Origin: Candidatus Pandoraea novymonadis
Lineage (GTDB): Bacteria > Pseudomonadota > Gammaproteobacteria > Burkholderiales > Burkholderiaceae
Assembly (NCBI RefSeq): GCF_003004665.1
Contig: NZ_MUHY01000003.1
Location: forward strand, 1-64,000
Direction of reading: 5' to 3'
Length of the DNA: 64,000 nt
Within the stretch, counting starts at the first letter, position 1, and the number at the start of each line of letters is the position of its first letter. Positions 1-13,502 of the stretch are shown in pieces. Both the position numbers and the translations under genes were made by a program. The notes below the pieces were generated by a model, which worked only from the letters and a program-made list of their open reading frames with translations, made no database searches and was not told where the DNA came from.

Positions 1-125
1 CCACCAAATTTGGCTGATAGCACTGTTGCGATCGCGGCCGTCAGGGTCGTCTTCCCATGGTCGACATGACCAATGGTACCAACGTTCACGTGCGGCTTAG
101 TCCGCTCGAACTTTTCCTTTGCCAT
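1..125 (-). CDS. tuf: Elongation factor Tu, N-terminal part (cut by window edge)
   Basis: The minus strand from 125 reads [20 protein letters not shown], followed by [13 protein letters not shown], which is the start of EF-Tu with its P-loop (GHVDHGKT, about residues 19-26). EF-Tu carries aminoacyl-tRNA to the ribosomal A site as a GTP complex. Only 41 codons are present and the rest lies left of the window. It follows fusA on the same strand, the normal last position of the str operon rpsL-rpsG-fusA-tuf. Many relatives have two tuf copies, and this stretch cannot tell which copy it is. Confidence 0.97.
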
Positions 126-163
126 TTCTCATCCTTGATTACATAAAATTAATTTTTATTAAT

Positions 164-194
164 AACAGAGTGAATCATCATGATTCACTCTGTT
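164..194. repeat. Perfect 31-bp palindrome between fusA and tuf
   Basis: Arms 164-178 and 180-194 are exact reverse complements around a single central base. In fusA mRNA the hairpin would begin about 8 nt after the stop codon. There is no uninterrupted U-run right behind it, only an AT-rich stretch with short T runs. It may be an mRNA-stabilising element or a partial terminator that separates fusA from tuf output; the function is inferred. Confidence 0.75.
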
Positions 195-201
195 TGACAA
201 C

Positions 202-2304
202 TTACTTGCTCTTTGCATTAATGATGGCATCCGAGACGTTTTTAGGAGCTTCAGCGTAATGCTTGAACTCCATTGTATACGTAGCGCGACCTTGCGTTGC
301 AGAACGAAGTGAGGTCGAATAGCCAAACATCTCAGAAAGTGGAACTTCTGCACGGAGAATCTTGCCGCCACCGACCATGTCATCCATACCCTGGATGATT
401 CCACGACGGCTCGATAAGTCACCCATCACGTTGCCCATATAGTCTTCTGGTGTTTCAACCTCAACAGCCATCATCGGCTCCAGAATAACCGGACTTGCAC
501 GGCGCATCGCTTCCTTAAAAGCTATCGAACCAGCCATGCGAAATGCATTTTCGTTCGAGTCAACGTCGTGATAAGAACCAAACGTCAATTTCACACGAAC
601 ATCTACGACCGGGAAACCAGCCAGAACACCAGCCTTCAGTGTTTCCTGAATACCCTTATCGACTGCCGGAATATACTCACGCGGAATCACACCGCCTTTG
701 ATAAGATCAACAAATTCATAACCTTTACCTTGCTCATTTGGCTCCAACGTGATGACCGCATGACCATACTGACCACGACCACCAGACTGCTTAACAAACT
801 TACCCTCCACATCTTCTGAGCTCTTACGAATTGTTTCTCGGTAAGCCACTTGAGGCGCGCCGATATTAGCTTCCACACCGAACTCACGCTTCATGCGATC
901 AACCAAAATTTCCAGATGGAGCTCACCCATGCCAGAAATAATTGTCTGCCCAGATTCCTCATTAGTCTGGACACGGAACGTTGGATCCTCATCCGACAAA
1001 CGCTTAAGAGCAAGACCCATTTTTTCCTGGTCGATTTTGGTCTTTGGCTCGACCGCCTGCGAAATGACCGGCTCTGGGAACACCATACGCTCAAGCACAA
1101 TCACGGCAGCCGGATCACACAACGTGTCGCCTGTCGTTGCTTCTTTCAAACCAACAGCAGCCGCGATGTCACCAGCGCGTACTTCCTTGATTTCTTCACG
1201 TTGATTAGCGTGCATCTGGAGAATACGGCCTAAACGCTCTTTTTTTCCTTTCACCGAGTTATAAACCGTGTCACCCGAATTAACCACACCCGAATACACC
1301 CGGAAGAAGATTAGTTGACCAACGAACGGGTCCGTCATAATCTTAAACGCCAATGCGGAGAATTTTTCATCATCAGCAGCGCGGCGCGTAATCGGCTCAC
1401 CAGCCTCGCTCTCCCCCTTTACATCATCAATATCAACAGGAGAAGGCAGAAAATCAATTACCGCATCAAGCATGCGCTGCACACCCTTGTTCTTGAAGGC
1501 AGTACCACACAACATCGGTTGAATTTCACAAGCGATAGTACGATCACGCAACCCCTTGATAATCTCTTCTTCGACTAGATCACCCGTCTCGATATACTTA
1601 TTCATCAGGCTTTCATTCGCCTCAGCAGCCACTTCCAGCATTTTTTCACGCCATTCTTTTGCGTTTTCAAATAATTCAGCAGGAATTTCTGCATAGTTGA
1701 ATTTCATGCCTTGACTAGCGTCATCCCAAAGGATAGCCTTCATTTTAATAAGATCGACAACGCCAGAGAAATTTTCTTCCGCGCCAATCGGTAGCACCAC
1801 AGGTACAGGATTAGCCTTCAGACGTGTTTTCAATTGATCATAGACCTTGAAAAAATTCGCGCCAGTGCGGTCCATTTTATTGACAAAAGCCAGACGCGGA
1901 ACCTTGTACTTGTTAGCTTGACGCCAAACAGTTTCAGACTGTGGCTGCACACCACCGACAGCACAATAGACCATGCAAGCACCGTCAAGCACCCGCATCG
2001 AACGCTCAACCTCCACTGTGAAATCAACGTGCCCCGGCGTGTCAATAATATTCACACGATGCTGAGCATAATTATTCCCCATACCACTCCAAAAGCATGT
2101 CGTCGCAGCAGACGTAATCGTAATTCCACGCTCTTGCTCTTGCTCCATCCAATCCATCGTAGCGGCGCCATCATGCACCTCGCCGATTTTATGATTCACG
2201 CCGGTGTAGAACAAAATACGTTCGGTCGTCGTGGTTTTACCTGCGTCGATGTGAGCGCTAATACCGATGTTGCGGTAGCGCTCTATAGGAGTTTTGCGAG
2301 CCAC
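202..2304 (-). CDS. fusA: Elongation factor G
   Basis: A 700-residue EF-G of the usual full length. It catalyses GTP-driven translocation on the ribosome and, with RRF, ribosome recycling. The G1 motif AHIDAGKTT is at residues 17-25, followed by DTPGH and NKMD, and domains II-V are complete. The start is a GTG (CAC at 2302-2304) preceded by AGAGG six bases upstream; the protein then begins [20 protein letters not shown] as in Burkholderia. It lies between rpsG and tuf in the str operon. A terminator-like hairpin sits between rpsG and fusA, so fusA may have its own promoter or rely on read-through. Confidence 0.98.
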   Translation of the reverse strand: MARKTPIERYRNIGISAHIDAGKTTTTERILFYTGVNHKIGEVHDGAATMDWMEQEQERGITITSAATTCFWSGMGNNYAQHRVNIIDTPGHVDFTVEVERSMRVLDGACMVYCAVGGVQPQSETVWRQANKYKVPRLAFVNKMDRTGANFFKVYDQLKTRLKANPVPVVLPIGAEENFSGVVDLIKMKAILWDDASQGMKFNYAEIPAELFENAKEWREKMLEVAAEANESLMNKYIETGDLVEEEIIKGLRDRTIACEIQPMLCGTAFKNKGVQRMLDAVIDFLPSPVDIDDVKGESEAGEPITRRAADDEKFSALAFKIMTDPFVGQLIFFRVYSGVVNSGDTVYNSVKGKKERLGRILQMHANQREEIKEVRAGDIAAAVGLKEATTGDTLCDPAAVIVLERMVFPEPVISQAVEPKTKIDQEKMGLALKRLSDEDPTFRVQTNEESGQTIISGMGELHLEILVDRMKREFGVEANIGAPQVAYRETIRKSSEDVEGKFVKQSGGRGQYGHAVITLEPNEQGKGYEFVDLIKGGVIPREYIPAVDKGIQETLKAGVLAGFPVVDVRVKLTFGSYHDVDSNENAFRMAGSIAFKEAMRRASPVILEPMMAVEVETPEDYMGNVMGDLSSRRGIIQGMDDMVGGGKILRAEVPLSEMFGYSTSLRSATQGRATYTMEFKHYAEAPKNVSDAIINAKSK

Positions 2305-2353
2305 TTTAAACCTCTTTCAATGTAACCAAGCCAATTTGAGCATGGCCACTAAC

Positions 2354-2391
2354 AAAAACGGGCGAGCCGCACTTTTATGCGCGCCCGCCCC
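2354..2391 (-). terminator. Rho-independent terminator-like hairpin between rpsG and fusA
   Basis: Read on the minus strand, a GC-rich stem of about 12 bp (one G-U pair, one bulge, six-base loop TAAAAG) is followed directly by G and five T residues. It lies about 36 bp after the rpsG stop and 50 bp before the fusA start. This is a classic intrinsic terminator shape placed inside an operon, so it may work as an attenuator that lowers fusA-tuf transcription relative to the ribosomal protein genes. Confidence 0.65.
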
Positions 2392-2427
2392 AGTCTCTAC
2401 TTTTTTATACCTTATACCTTGCCGGCG

Positions 2428-2901
2428 TCAGAAGCGAAAGTGCGAGAATGCCTTATTCGCCTCAGCCATGCGGTGAACTTCATCACGTTTCTTCATGGCA
2501 CCACCCCGACCTTCTGAGGCCTCGATCAACTCAGCTGCAAGACGTAGAGCCATCGACTTCTCACTACGCTTTTTTGCAGCCTCACGTAACCAACGCATCG
2601 CCAATGCCATACGACGCGAGGGACGCACTTCAACTGGAACCTGGTAATTTGCGCCACCCACACGGCGACTTTTCACTTCAACAACTGGCTTCACATTGCC
2701 CAGAGCAATATTAAAAATATCCAGAGGATCCTTACCGCCCGTCTTAGCCTGGATCTGCTGAAATGCACCATAAACAATACGTTCAGCAACAGATTTTTTA
2801 CCGGACAACATTAATACATTCATAAATTTTGCGACTTCAACATTGCTAAACTTAGGATCTGGTAACACTTCCCGTTTAGGAACCTCTCGACGACGCGGCA
2901 T
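2428..2901 (-). CDS. rpsG: 30S ribosomal protein S7
   Basis: A 157-residue S7, the primary 16S rRNA binder that nucleates assembly of the 30S head and contacts E-site tRNA. The sequence begins [17 protein letters not shown] and ends NKAFSHFRF, both typical. The reading frame is open for another 16 codons upstream, but the ATG at 2901 has GAGG about eight bases before it and matches the family N-terminus, so it is chosen. It is second in the str operon, between rpsL and fusA. E. coli S7 represses its own operon by binding the rpsL-rpsG spacer; whether that holds here is not visible. Confidence 0.98.
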   Translation of the reverse strand: MPRRREVPKREVLPDPKFSNVEVAKFMNVLMLSGKKSVAERIVYGAFQQIQAKTGGKDPLDIFNIALGNVKPVVEVKSRRVGGANYQVPVEVRPSRRMALAMRWLREAAKKRSEKSMALRLAAELIEASEGRGGAMKKRDEVHRMAEANKAFSHFRF

Positions 2902-3017
2902 ATCTTTTTCCTCAATAAATTCAGTTGGAGTCAAGCTCCAGGCCTCCAACTAGCGAAAATTGCCGGGAGACCACTTACTCGAAAATAATCAATTAGCTAT
3001 TACAGAACCAGAAAAAT

Positions 3018-3395
3018 CTAAGCCTTCTTTGGACGCTTTGCACCGTATTTCGAACGTGACTGTTTGCGCCCCTTAACACCTTGTGTATCAAGACTACCAC
3101 GCACCATGTGGTAACGCACACCAGGCAAGTCTTTGACACGCCCACCACGAATCAGTACAACAGAGTGTTCTTGCAGGCTATGTCCTTCACCGCCGATGTA
3201 TGAAATAACCTCGAAACCGTTCGTCAGACGAACCTTAGCAACCTTACGCAAAGCAGAATTAGGCTTTTTAGGCGTTGTCGTATATACACGCGAACATACA
3301 CCGCGACGCTGCGGACAGTCCTGCAGAGCAGGACTCTTACTCTTAATCCGAGCAGAAGCCCGCGGCTTGCGGACCAATTGGTTAATTGTTGGCAT
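3018..3395 (-). CDS. rpsL: 30S ribosomal protein S12
   Basis: A 125-residue S12, part of the decoding centre. It begins [12 protein letters not shown] and carries the conserved [13 protein letters not shown] loop and [13 protein letters not shown] segment. The lysines where streptomycin-resistance changes usually occur are the wild-type residues. The frame is open 12 codons further upstream, but the ATG at 3395 with GGAAAG just before it fits the family start. It is first in the str operon. In Burkholderia rpoC lies directly upstream; here about 1 kb of non-coding DNA and then argG follow instead. Confidence 0.98.
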   Translation of the reverse strand: MPTINQLVRKPRASARIKSKSPALQDCPQRRGVCSRVYTTTPKKPNSALRKVAKVRLTNGFEVISYIGGEGHSLQEHSVVLIRGGRVKDLPGVRYHMVRGSLDTQGVKGRKQSRSKYGAKRPKKA

Positions 3396-5734
<2,339 letters not shown>

Positions 5735-6346
5735 TTTAGATAAACGCCAGGAAAAGTCCCGAAAGCGATTAATGAATAATCGCCTGGACTGATCTTGTTT
5801 CATGACAAGCATGGTATTTCCTTAGTGCTGTTTGCCATCAAATCTTAGGAATTGCCAGATTCAACCTTGCGATTCAGTGCAGTGCCGTAGATAACACCCT
5901 CACCAGGAAAATAATCACATCAGTAGTTGTAATGCTAAAGATGATTTACCGTCACTTTCTTACTGCTGTAACCGGGCCCATCCTTATTTAAAAGGTCATT
6001 TTTTCGATTCTTAATTAGCAGGCGAATTTCATTGGTTTCAATTCAAAATATTTGTGAAATGCTTGATTTTCATAATACATCAGAATCTTTTTTATTCATG
6101 ACCTAAACGATCGACATCATCCTATAAAAAAAGAAAATAATTTCTGAGAGACTAGAAACGATATGTCAAATCCGATCTGACGAACATACTCTAAATACTC
6201 GCCATCTAAAAAAGTGTTTAATTTAGGATGAGAGTTATCGTGATATAAATCATAGAATCGGTTTTTTGAAATAAAAAAATCGCTCCTGCTTCTCACATAA
6301 ATACGGAAAAATAAATGGTCCCTTTCTTTACCTTGGTCTGTGTGCT
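5735..6346. other. Gene-free spacer between argG and glmS 3' ends
   Basis: This convergent spacer of about 610 bp is AT-rich. It contains a small hairpin at 5765-5783 and scattered homopolymer runs near 6120-6300. No coding sequence or recognisable gene remnant was found. Confidence 0.55.
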
Positions 6347-8176
6347 CTACTCGACCGTGACAGATTTTGCAAGATTACGCGGCTTATCAACGTCGGTTCC
6401 ACGCGCACAAGCCGTATGATAGGCTAGCAACTGCAGTGGCACAGTGTGCAAAATCGGCGATAGCTGACCATAATGCTCAGGCATACGAATTACATGCACA
6501 CCATCATCATGCTGGATGTTCGAGTCGGCATCAGCAAAAACATACAATCGGCCACCACGCGTACGCACTTCTTGAATATTTGACTTCAACTTTTCAACCA
6601 ACGCGTCGTTCGGCGCAATAGTCACAACGGGCATCTTGTCAGTAACCAACGCAAGTGGGCCGTGCTTCAATTCCCCTGCTGGATAGGCTTCTGCGTGAAT
6701 ATATGAAACTTCCTTAAGCTTCAACGCACCTTCTAGAGCAATCGGATAATGCAACCCACGTCCCAAGAACAACGCATGCTCACATTTTGCAAAATCATCC
6801 GACCAAGCAATAATTTGCGGCTCTAATGCGAGCACACTATACAGCGCCATCGGCAGATGCCGTAGCTGCTTGAGGTAAGCATCCTCCTCTGCTGTGGACA
6901 AACGATTGCGTAGCTTGGCAAGTGTCAGAGTTAACAAAAACAATGCTGTCAATTGAGTAGTAAATGCCTTAGTCGATGCAACACCTATTTCCACTCCAGC
7001 ACGAGTCAGATAATGCAGTGTCGTCTGACCCACCATAGCGCTCGTACTCACATTGCAAATTGCAAGCGTATGCTTTTGTCCAAGTGCTTTTGCATATTGA
7101 AGTGCGACGATCGTATCAGCCGTCTCTCCTGATTGCGAAATCGTCACGACAAGTGACCTTGGATTAGGCACACTCTGCCGATAGCGATATTCGCTGGCCA
7201 CTTCTACTGAGGTTGGTATCTTTGCCAACGACTCAAGCCAATGCTTCGCCGTCAGACCCGCATAATAGCTAGTGCCACAGGCAAGAATTAGGATCGAATT
7301 AATATGCTTAAAAATATGTTCGGCTTCATAACCGAATAGCTCAGGCACAATACCGCTAACGCCTTCCATCGTATCTGCGATCGCATGTGGCTGCTCGATA
7401 ATTTCCTTCTGCATGTAATGACGATACTGGCCAAGATCAATCGCCCCACTGTATGCATGTACCCTGCGCACTTGGCGCTCAACACTGATGTCCTTGCGAT
7501 TAATAATTGTCACGGAGTCTCGTGTCAATGCAACCACGTCGCCCTCTTCTAGGTACGCAAATTTATCCGTCGTTCCTGCCAATGCTAATGCATCAGAAGC
7601 TAAAAAGTTTTCTCCATCGCCAAACCCAACTATCAAGGGTGACCCAGCTCTTGCACCAACCATCAGGTGTGGTTCTTGTTTACGGAACACAGCGATAGCA
7701 TAGGCCCCATCAAGACGTTTCGTTGCAAGGCGAACGGCTTTAAACAGATCCTCCGCCACACCACTTTGCAGCAACGCATGAATCAAATGTGCAATAACCT
7801 CCGTATCGGTTTGCGAAAAAAATTCGTATCCTTGACTGCTTAATTCTTCACGCAAGGATTCGTGATTCTCGATGATTCCGTTGTGCACTATCGTAAGTTC
7901 ATCACATGAAAAAATTGGATGTGCATTAACCACAACAGGTTCGCCGTGCGTGGCCCAGCGTGTGTGAGCAATCCCCATATCAGAGCTTATCGCAGTGGCT
8001 TCGACCTGAGTGGCCAGATCAATCACACGAGAGACACTCCTAGCACGATGCAATGCACCGTCTTTCAGAACAGCAATACCGCATGAGTCATAACCTCTAT
8101 ATTCAAGGCGCCGCAAACCCTCCATCAAAATCGAGACGACGTTGCGTTTTGCTACTGCACCAACAATGCCACACAT
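6347..8176 (-). CDS. glmS: Glutamine-fructose-6-phosphate aminotransferase (isomerizing)
   Basis: A 609-residue, full-length cytosolic enzyme that makes glucosamine-6-phosphate from fructose-6-phosphate and glutamine, the entry step to murein and LPS amino sugars. Cys2 (MCGIVGA) is the glutaminase nucleophile, with HTRWATHG and HNGIIEN in the N-terminal domain. The two SIS domains carry [17 protein letters not shown] and the ELKHGP region, and the C-terminus [13 protein letters not shown] is intact. It lies 115 bp downstream of glmU on the same strand, so the two probably share a transcript. No glmS ribozyme is expected in this phylum and none was seen. Confidence 0.97.
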   Translation of the reverse strand: MCGIVGAVAKRNVVSILMEGLRRLEYRGYDSCGIAVLKDGALHRARSVSRVIDLATQVEATAISSDMGIAHTRWATHGEPVVVNAHPIFSCDELTIVHNGIIENHESLREELSSQGYEFFSQTDTEVIAHLIHALLQSGVAEDLFKAVRLATKRLDGAYAIAVFRKQEPHLMVGARAGSPLIVGFGDGENFLASDALALAGTTDKFAYLEEGDVVALTRDSVTIINRKDISVERQVRRVHAYSGAIDLGQYRHYMQKEIIEQPHAIADTMEGVSGIVPELFGYEAEHIFKHINSILILACGTSYYAGLTAKHWLESLAKIPTSVEVASEYRYRQSVPNPRSLVVTISQSGETADTIVALQYAKALGQKHTLAICNVSTSAMVGQTTLHYLTRAGVEIGVASTKAFTTQLTALFLLTLTLAKLRNRLSTAEEDAYLKQLRHLPMALYSVLALEPQIIAWSDDFAKCEHALFLGRGLHYPIALEGALKLKEVSYIHAEAYPAGELKHGPLALVTDKMPVVTIAPNDALVEKLKSNIQEVRTRGGRLYVFADADSNIQHDDGVHVIRMPEHYGQLSPILHTVPLQLLAYHTACARGTDVDKPRNLAKSVTVE

Positions 8177-8291
8177 ATTCGTTCCCTTTTCTCTTATTTG
8201 ACGAGCATCCTACTTTTGTAATGGGTGGAGTTCAATCTGAATCAGACTTTCGCATAGTGTATCCCCACATACAACAAAAAACGACCACCGC

Positions 8292-9650
8292 TCACTTACC
8301 TTTACGTGGACGAATATAATTGTTCTTCGTCGTTTGTATCTTTTCATTCATAACAAGCGAGTTTTCTGATGTATCTTTCCAGATGGTCGTGCCAGCAGCA
8401 ACCGTTGTCCCACGGCGCAACCGGACGGGAGCAACCAATTGTGTCGACGAACCAACGAATACATCATCCTCAATCATTGTGCGGTGCTTTTTTGCACCAT
8501 CGTAATTACACGTGACTACACCCGCTCCGATATTGGCTCGCGTACCCACCGTCGCATCGCCGAGGTAGCTCAGATGGTTAGCTTTTACACCCTTTGCAAG
8601 GGTCGTATTCTTAACCTCCACAAAGTTGCCAATATGCACTTCGTCAGCCAAATCTGCTCCCGGACGAAGGCGAGCATAGGGACCAATATGTGCCTGCACA
8701 CCAATTTTAGCTCCATCGAGATGACTAAAAGCCTCAATCCGAGTGCCAGTGGCAATCGTAGCGTTACGGATCACGCAATTCGGTCCAATCGACACATCAT
8801 CTCCAAGTATCACTTGGCCTTCGAACACACAATTAATGTCAATGCTAACATCCGTCCCGCAAACAAGTTCACCTCGTACATCAAAACGATTCGCATCCGC
8901 GAGCATTACCCCCGTATCAAGCAAAGTTTCCGCCAAATTGCGCTGATAAATGCGTTCTAAAGCTGTCAATTGCGCCTTGCTGTTTATGCCGAGAGACTCC
9001 CATTCATGTGCAGGCTGTTCTGTCACAACGGGTATACCATTAGCCACCGCACATTCCACTACATCCGTCAAATAATATTCACCCTGTGCATTCTTATTCT
9101 GAAGCCCAGATAGCCAGCCTTTAAGAAATAGGGTCGGTACAACAATGATTCCAGTATTGACCTCACGAATCTCACGTTGGGCTTCATCTGCATCTTTTTG
9201 CTCGAGGATGCGCATGATGTTGCCCCCCGTATCACGTTCAATCCTCCCGTATCCAGTCGGGTCTGTCATCTCGACAGTCAATAAACCCAGCTTGTCTTGA
9301 CCAGCTTTACAGAGCAAGGCGCGTAGCGTTTCCACACGCGTCAGCGGAACATCACCATATAGAACCAAGGTCGAGACATCCTCATGAAGCAAAGCAATAG
9401 ATTGCTTAACAGCATGTCCTGTGCCGAGTTGTTCGAACTGATCGACAAATTGTATGTCATCGCCCACAATGGTCTCTCGGACCCTTGTCGCACCGCACCC
9501 TACCACTACAATGAGTTGATTTGGTATAAGCTCACGTGCTGTCGTAATCACGTGAGACAATAGCGAGCGACCAGCTAACAAATGTAACACTTTGGGAAGA
9601 GACGAACGCATGCGTTTCCCCATACCTGCAGCGAGAATGACGATGTTCAT
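8292..9650 (-). CDS. glmU: Bifunctional GlmU: glucosamine-1-P acetyltransferase / GlcNAc-1-P uridyltransferase
   Basis: A 452-residue two-domain enzyme making UDP-GlcNAc for peptidoglycan and lipid A. The N-terminal nucleotidyltransferase has LAAGMGKRM (residues 6-14) with the catalytic-loop lysine at 20. The C-terminal left-handed beta-helix shows hexapeptide repeats and the acetyltransferase segments NHLSYLGD and [12 protein letters not shown]. The open frame runs 45 codons further upstream, but MNIVILAAG at 9650 is the family start. glmS follows 115 bp downstream, so two successive steps of UDP-GlcNAc synthesis are paired. Confidence 0.96.
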   Translation of the reverse strand: MNIVILAAGMGKRMRSSLPKVLHLLAGRSLLSHVITTARELIPNQLIVVVGCGATRVRETIVGDDIQFVDQFEQLGTGHAVKQSIALLHEDVSTLVLYGDVPLTRVETLRALLCKAGQDKLGLLTVEMTDPTGYGRIERDTGGNIMRILEQKDADEAQREIREVNTGIIVVPTLFLKGWLSGLQNKNAQGEYYLTDVVECAVANGIPVVTEQPAHEWESLGINSKAQLTALERIYQRNLAETLLDTGVMLADANRFDVRGELVCGTDVSIDINCVFEGQVILGDDVSIGPNCVIRNATIATGTRIEAFSHLDGAKIGVQAHIGPYARLRPGADLADEVHIGNFVEVKNTTLAKGVKANHLSYLGDATVGTRANIGAGVVTCNYDGAKKHRTMIEDDVFVGSSTQLVAPVRLRRGTTVAAGTTIWKDTSENSLVMNEKIQTTKNNYIRPRKGK

Positions 9651-9798
9651 TTTAAAATTAATATGTAACTTTCGAGAAAAATAGTAGGACCCCTGTGAAC
9701 AATCCCCTGGTAATATTTCATCCACTGAATGGTGCACGCCCATGTTCAATGCCCCTTCCACAGCACAAGGGAATCCATCAAACATAACTTCACTTTTT

Positions 9799-10671
9799 TC
9801 AGATCGACATCTCGCTCAGACCCAAACTTTTGAAATCGTGAAGTCTGTCATCCATCAAATGAGAAGGAGTCACATTGCCTAATGCTCTAAAAATCGATTC
9901 TATCCGTCCCGGATATTGCTTTTCCCATTCGTCAATCAACATCTTCACTTGCGCACGCTTCGAATTAGACTCACTACCACAAAGATTGCAGGGAATAATT
10001 GGGAACTGCTTATATACTGCATAGCGTTCTAGATCAGACTCCTTCACATAAGCAAGTGGGCGAATAAGGATATTTTTCCCGTCGTCAGACCGTAGCTTAG
10101 GGGGCATACCTTTCAATTTGCCACCGTAGAAAAGATTTAGGAAGAACGTCTCAACAATATCATCGCGATGATGGCCAAGTGCAATCTTCGTTGCACGCAA
10201 TTCACCGGCGATTCGATAAAGAATGCCACGACGCAAACGTGAACATAGGGAACATGTCGTTTTACCTTCAGGAACCAAACGCTTTACAATCGAATATGTA
10301 TCCTGATACTCAATATGAAATGATATTCCGAGTGAACGCAAGTAATCAGGCAAAATATAATTAGGAAATCCTGGCTGCTTCTGGTCTAAATTCACTGCCA
10401 CGATCTCAAAATCGATTGGTGCTCGTTCCCGTAGCTTCATTAGAATGTCCAGCATTGCATAGCTGTCCTTACCGCCAGACATACAAACCATCAAACGATC
10501 ACCTGCCTCAAGCATGCGATAGTCCCCAGTCGCTTGGCCTACCAGACGGCAAAGCCGTTTTTCCAGTTTATGGTTATCAAATGCCAACTTCTTTACTTTT
10601 TCAACTCGCTCAATGACCGTTGCGAAAAATTCCCGTTTCATCTGATATGGAACCACAGGCATATCAGACAT
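9799..10671 (-). CDS. ttcA: tRNA 2-thiocytidine(32) synthetase
   Basis: A 290-residue ATP-dependent enzyme that thiolates C32 of certain tRNAs using an iron-sulfur cluster. The PP-loop SGGKDS is at residues 65-70. Cysteine pairs at 140/143 (CSLC) and 228/231 (CNLC) are the expected cluster ligands and partner cysteines. The ATG at 10671 overlaps the end of folB by 8 bp, so the two genes are likely translationally coupled. This folB-ttcA neighbourhood is normal in Burkholderia. Confidence 0.95.
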   Translation of the reverse strand: MSDMPVVPYQMKREFFATVIERVEKVKKLAFDNHKLEKRLCRLVGQATGDYRMLEAGDRLMVCMSGGKDSYAMLDILMKLRERAPIDFEIVAVNLDQKQPGFPNYILPDYLRSLGISFHIEYQDTYSIVKRLVPEGKTTCSLCSRLRRGILYRIAGELRATKIALGHHRDDIVETFFLNLFYGGKLKGMPPKLRSDDGKNILIRPLAYVKESDLERYAVYKQFPIIPCNLCGSESNSKRAQVKMLIDEWEKQYPGRIESIFRALGNVTPSHLMDDRLHDFKSLGLSEMSI

Positions 10672-11059
10672 CCTTCATCATAAAGACTTCGATGCCAACC
10701 GATTGACAATCGGAGTATACATCAGGCTTTTCTGTAGAAACGCTTACAGCCCGCACATGCGGGTGGGATAGCATCATCTTTGCGATACCATCACACAAAG
10801 TTTCTTGTAGATGGATATGTGATTGCGTTACGTGTTTCGCAATTGTTTGCCGCATAAAATCGTAATCCACGACCTCATCTAAGCTATCCGCCACTGGCGT
10901 GCTCAAATCAAGTGGAACGAACAACTGGACATTAATCAACACGCGCTGCTCACCCTTTTTCTCATGTTCGTACACACCAATATTTATTAATACCTCATAA
11001 TCTCGCAAATACATGCGACGGCAATCCATCAGACGGGGGTGGAAAAAAGCACCATGCAT
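10664..11059 (-). CDS. folB: Dihydroneopterin aldolase
   Basis: A 131-residue FolB-family protein, which splits dihydroneopterin to 6-hydroxymethyl-dihydropterin and glycolaldehyde in folate synthesis. The segments [17 protein letters not shown] and [12 protein letters not shown] and the C-terminal [17 protein letters not shown] match the family. It overlaps ttcA by 8 bp and lies just downstream of a FolM-like reductase, giving a small pterin pair. A second ATG lies 4 bp downstream in another frame; the chosen start agrees with relatives. Confidence 0.92.
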   Translation of the reverse strand: MHGAFFHPRLMDCRRMYLRDYEVLINIGVYEHEKKGEQRVLINVQLFVPLDLSTPVADSLDEVVDYDFMRQTIAKHVTQSHIHLQETLCDGIAKMMLSHPHVRAVSVSTEKPDVYSDCQSVGIEVFMMKDV

Positions 11060-11131
11060 AATTTCTACTCAAAGTTTCATTCATGATAGTCTGCATTACC
11101 AGACTTATTGTTATTACAACAAATCCAATAA

Positions 11132-11926
11132 CTAATCTACTGACGATTCGGTACGGAATTTTACATCGCGTGAGGATCCAACCAAATGTTCGCCGCCATC
11201 CACATACAGCACCGTACCGGTAATCGCCACTGCTGATGTCAAATAGACCACGGCGCGCGCGATATCCTGAGATGTTGAAGATACTCCAAGCGGAGTGGCC
11301 GCATGCGCTGCCGCAAAACCAGATGGAGTTTGGTCCACAGACATCATTGTGATACCCGGTGCAACTCCAACGACCCGTAATCTTGGTGCAAACGCCTGTG
11401 CCAATGTCATACATGCTGTATCCAATGCAGACTTAGACAACGTATACGATAAATAATCAGGATTTAGATTTGCAAGCTTCTGATCTAAAATATTCACCAC
11501 TACACCACGCGCCTCAGAAGGTAAAATCTCATATAGGGTTTTGGCAAGAATCAATGGCGCACCAACATTCACACGCATATGACGTTCGAGCGCCGCGTAG
11601 CTGAAATATTCAGCGTTATCATACTCGAAGCATGAGGCGTTATTGACCAAGCACATTGGTATACCAAGCTCTTCACCACAACGAACGATTAAACCTGCAG
11701 CGTTATCTTCTTTCGACAGATCCGCCTGTAACATGACCGCACGACGTCCGAGAGCCTTGATCTCAGACACAGTCTCATTTGCTGCTTCGACCGACGTTGA
11801 ACAATGCACAGCAACATCCCAACCGGATCTAGCAAGTTCAAGTGCAATGGCACGACCAATGCGGCGAGCAGCACCGGTTACCAACGCAACACGCATCATG
11901 GTAATCGGCATAACGCCGTCAGACAT
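11132..11926 (-). CDS. Short-chain dehydrogenase, FolM / pteridine reductase-like
   Basis: A 264-residue SDR. The cofactor motif TGAARRIG (residues 17-24) carries the Arg typical of NADPH-dependent pteridine reductases and FolM. NNAS is near 95, and the catalytic Tyr161 and Lys165 lie in YTLSK. Its position next to folB supports a dihydromonapterin or dihydrofolate reductase role, which is inferred rather than shown. The open frame continues to a GTG at 11983. I chose the ATG at 11926, but in-frame ATGs at 11911, 11899 and 11896 are also possible. The gene is divergent from the methyltransferase gene that starts at 12022. Confidence 0.85.
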   Translation of the reverse strand: MSDGVMPITMMRVALVTGAARRIGRAIALELARSGWDVAVHCSTSVEAANETVSEIKALGRRAVMLQADLSKEDNAAGLIVRCGEELGIPMCLVNNASCFEYDNAEYFSYAALERHMRVNVGAPLILAKTLYEILPSEARGVVVNILDQKLANLNPDYLSYTLSKSALDTACMTLAQAFAPRLRVVGVAPGITMMSVDQTPSGFAAAHAATPLGVSSTSQDIARAVVYLTSAVAITGTVLYVDGGEHLVGSSRDVKFRTESSVD

Positions 11927-12021
11927 AAAAAATGAACTGCTCATATCGTCAACTCTCGAAGGAACACTATGCAAAAACTTCACTAGCAGAAATATTTCCT
12001 TTACTCCGTTACAATTGCCAA

Positions 12022-13221
12022 ATGAATCCAGACATGTCTAAATTTCATAGTTTACCTGTTCCAGAGCCTATCGCACTGGAACAATCACGTAAATTAACTA
12101 AGTACATTACTCAGAGCATTGAAAAGAATGGTGGTTGGGTACCATTTGACTATTATATGGAGCTAGCACTCTACACACCAAAGCTTGGCTATTACACCGC
12201 AGGTGCTACGAAGTTGGGCCATTTAGCTGTAGATGGCAGTGACTTCGTTACAGCACCCGAATTAGGTCCGCTTTTTGGCCAAACTTTAGCACTGCAACTC
12301 AGTGAAATCTTTGCGCTGATCGGCCATGCAAAAATTCTCGAGTTCGGCGCTGGATCAGGTCGCCTAGCAACCGACCTTCTGTTAACATTGGAAGAAGAAG
12401 GTACGCCGTGTGTTGAATACGCCATTATTGAACTCTCTGGCGAACTCCGAGCACGTCAATATGAAACGATATCCCGTTTAGCACCCCACATGCTTGACCG
12501 GGTGCAATGGCTAGACGTGCTACCAAAAACATTTTCCGGTGTTATTATTGGCAACGAAGTCTTAGATGCGATGCCAGTAAATCTGTGCGTTCGTCAGAAG
12601 GGAAGTTGGTGGAAGTTAGGCGTTACTCACCAATCGGGGCAGTTCGTTTGGGAAGCTCGCCCCGTAAATACCACACCAATCAATGCTCTAAGAGCCATAG
12701 ATGCTTTGCCAAGAAGCATAGAATATTTCACAGAAATCCACGAAGCTGGCTCTGCGTTTATACGCAGCATTGGTGAACTATTAACTAATGGCGTTCTCCT
12801 ATTGATTGATTACGGTTTTCCTGCAACCGAGTACTATCATCCTCAGCGGAGACAAGGAACCTTGATGTGTCATTACCGCCATCACGCACATGGTGACCCT
12901 TTCTATTACCCAGGTTTGCAAGACATCACCGCACATGTCGAATTTACAGGAATTGCGAAAACAGCTAGCGAAGTAGGTCTGATGATATTGGGTTACACTT
13001 CTCAAGCACGCTTCTTGTTAAACAACGGCATCACAAGACTCCTCGAGAAACTGGATCCGAACGACTTAAGCACTTTTTTACCCTCAACAGCTGCTGCGCA
13101 AAAACTGCTATCCGAAGCTGAAATGGGCGAGTTATTTAAGGTCATCGCCTTCGGTCGTGGGCTTGGTGATACAACTTTATTGACGGGTTTTTCAAAAGGG
13201 GACCGCAGCCACACATTGTGA
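12022..13221 (+). CDS. MidA/NDUFAF7-family SAM-dependent methyltransferase (DUF185)
   Basis: A 399-residue class I methyltransferase of the COG1565 family. The N-terminal part contains the family block DFVTAPELGPLFGQTLA (residues 74-90). The SAM-binding motif EFGAGSGRLATD is at 107-118. Mitochondrial relatives methylate an arginine of a complex I subunit; the bacterial substrate is not established. The open frame begins at 11932, but the ATG at 12022 fits the family N-terminus. It is divergent from the SDR gene and converges on cca. Confidence 0.88.
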   Translation: MNPDMSKFHSLPVPEPIALEQSRKLTKYITQSIEKNGGWVPFDYYMELALYTPKLGYYTAGATKLGHLAVDGSDFVTAPELGPLFGQTLALQLSEIFALIGHAKILEFGAGSGRLATDLLLTLEEEGTPCVEYAIIELSGELRARQYETISRLAPHMLDRVQWLDVLPKTFSGVIIGNEVLDAMPVNLCVRQKGSWWKLGVTHQSGQFVWEARPVNTTPINALRAIDALPRSIEYFTEIHEAGSAFIRSIGELLTNGVLLLIDYGFPATEYYHPQRRQGTLMCHYRHHAHGDPFYYPGLQDITAHVEFTGIAKTASEVGLMILGYTSQARFLLNNGITRLLEKLDPNDLSTFLPSTAAAQKLLSEAEMGELFKVIAFGRGLGDTTLLTGFSKGDRSHTL

Positions 13222-13502
13222 CCAAGTTTATAGATTTCCTCTCAAATTGTACTATACCAGATTGCTATGTCAGCATGCTCTCCATGAGTATTCGTTTTTC
13301 TGAATCATCTATATCTATAAGAAGAATACATGCAAAAAATCTACTCTCAAAACTGATATTACACACGACAGAGTTTCTTCACAGACCACAGAAAATCTTT
13401 CCCAAACATAGTAAAAATTTTCAAAAAAACTTGTGTTAAAATTCATTAAAACTCGAAAATATGCCTAGAAAGGCAACACTACACTGCAGGGACTAAAAGA
13501 GC

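Noticed and set aside
8177-8291. glmS ribozyme in the glmU-glmS spacer
   Set aside because: The family is known from Gram-positive bacteria, and the spacer is short and shows no matching core.
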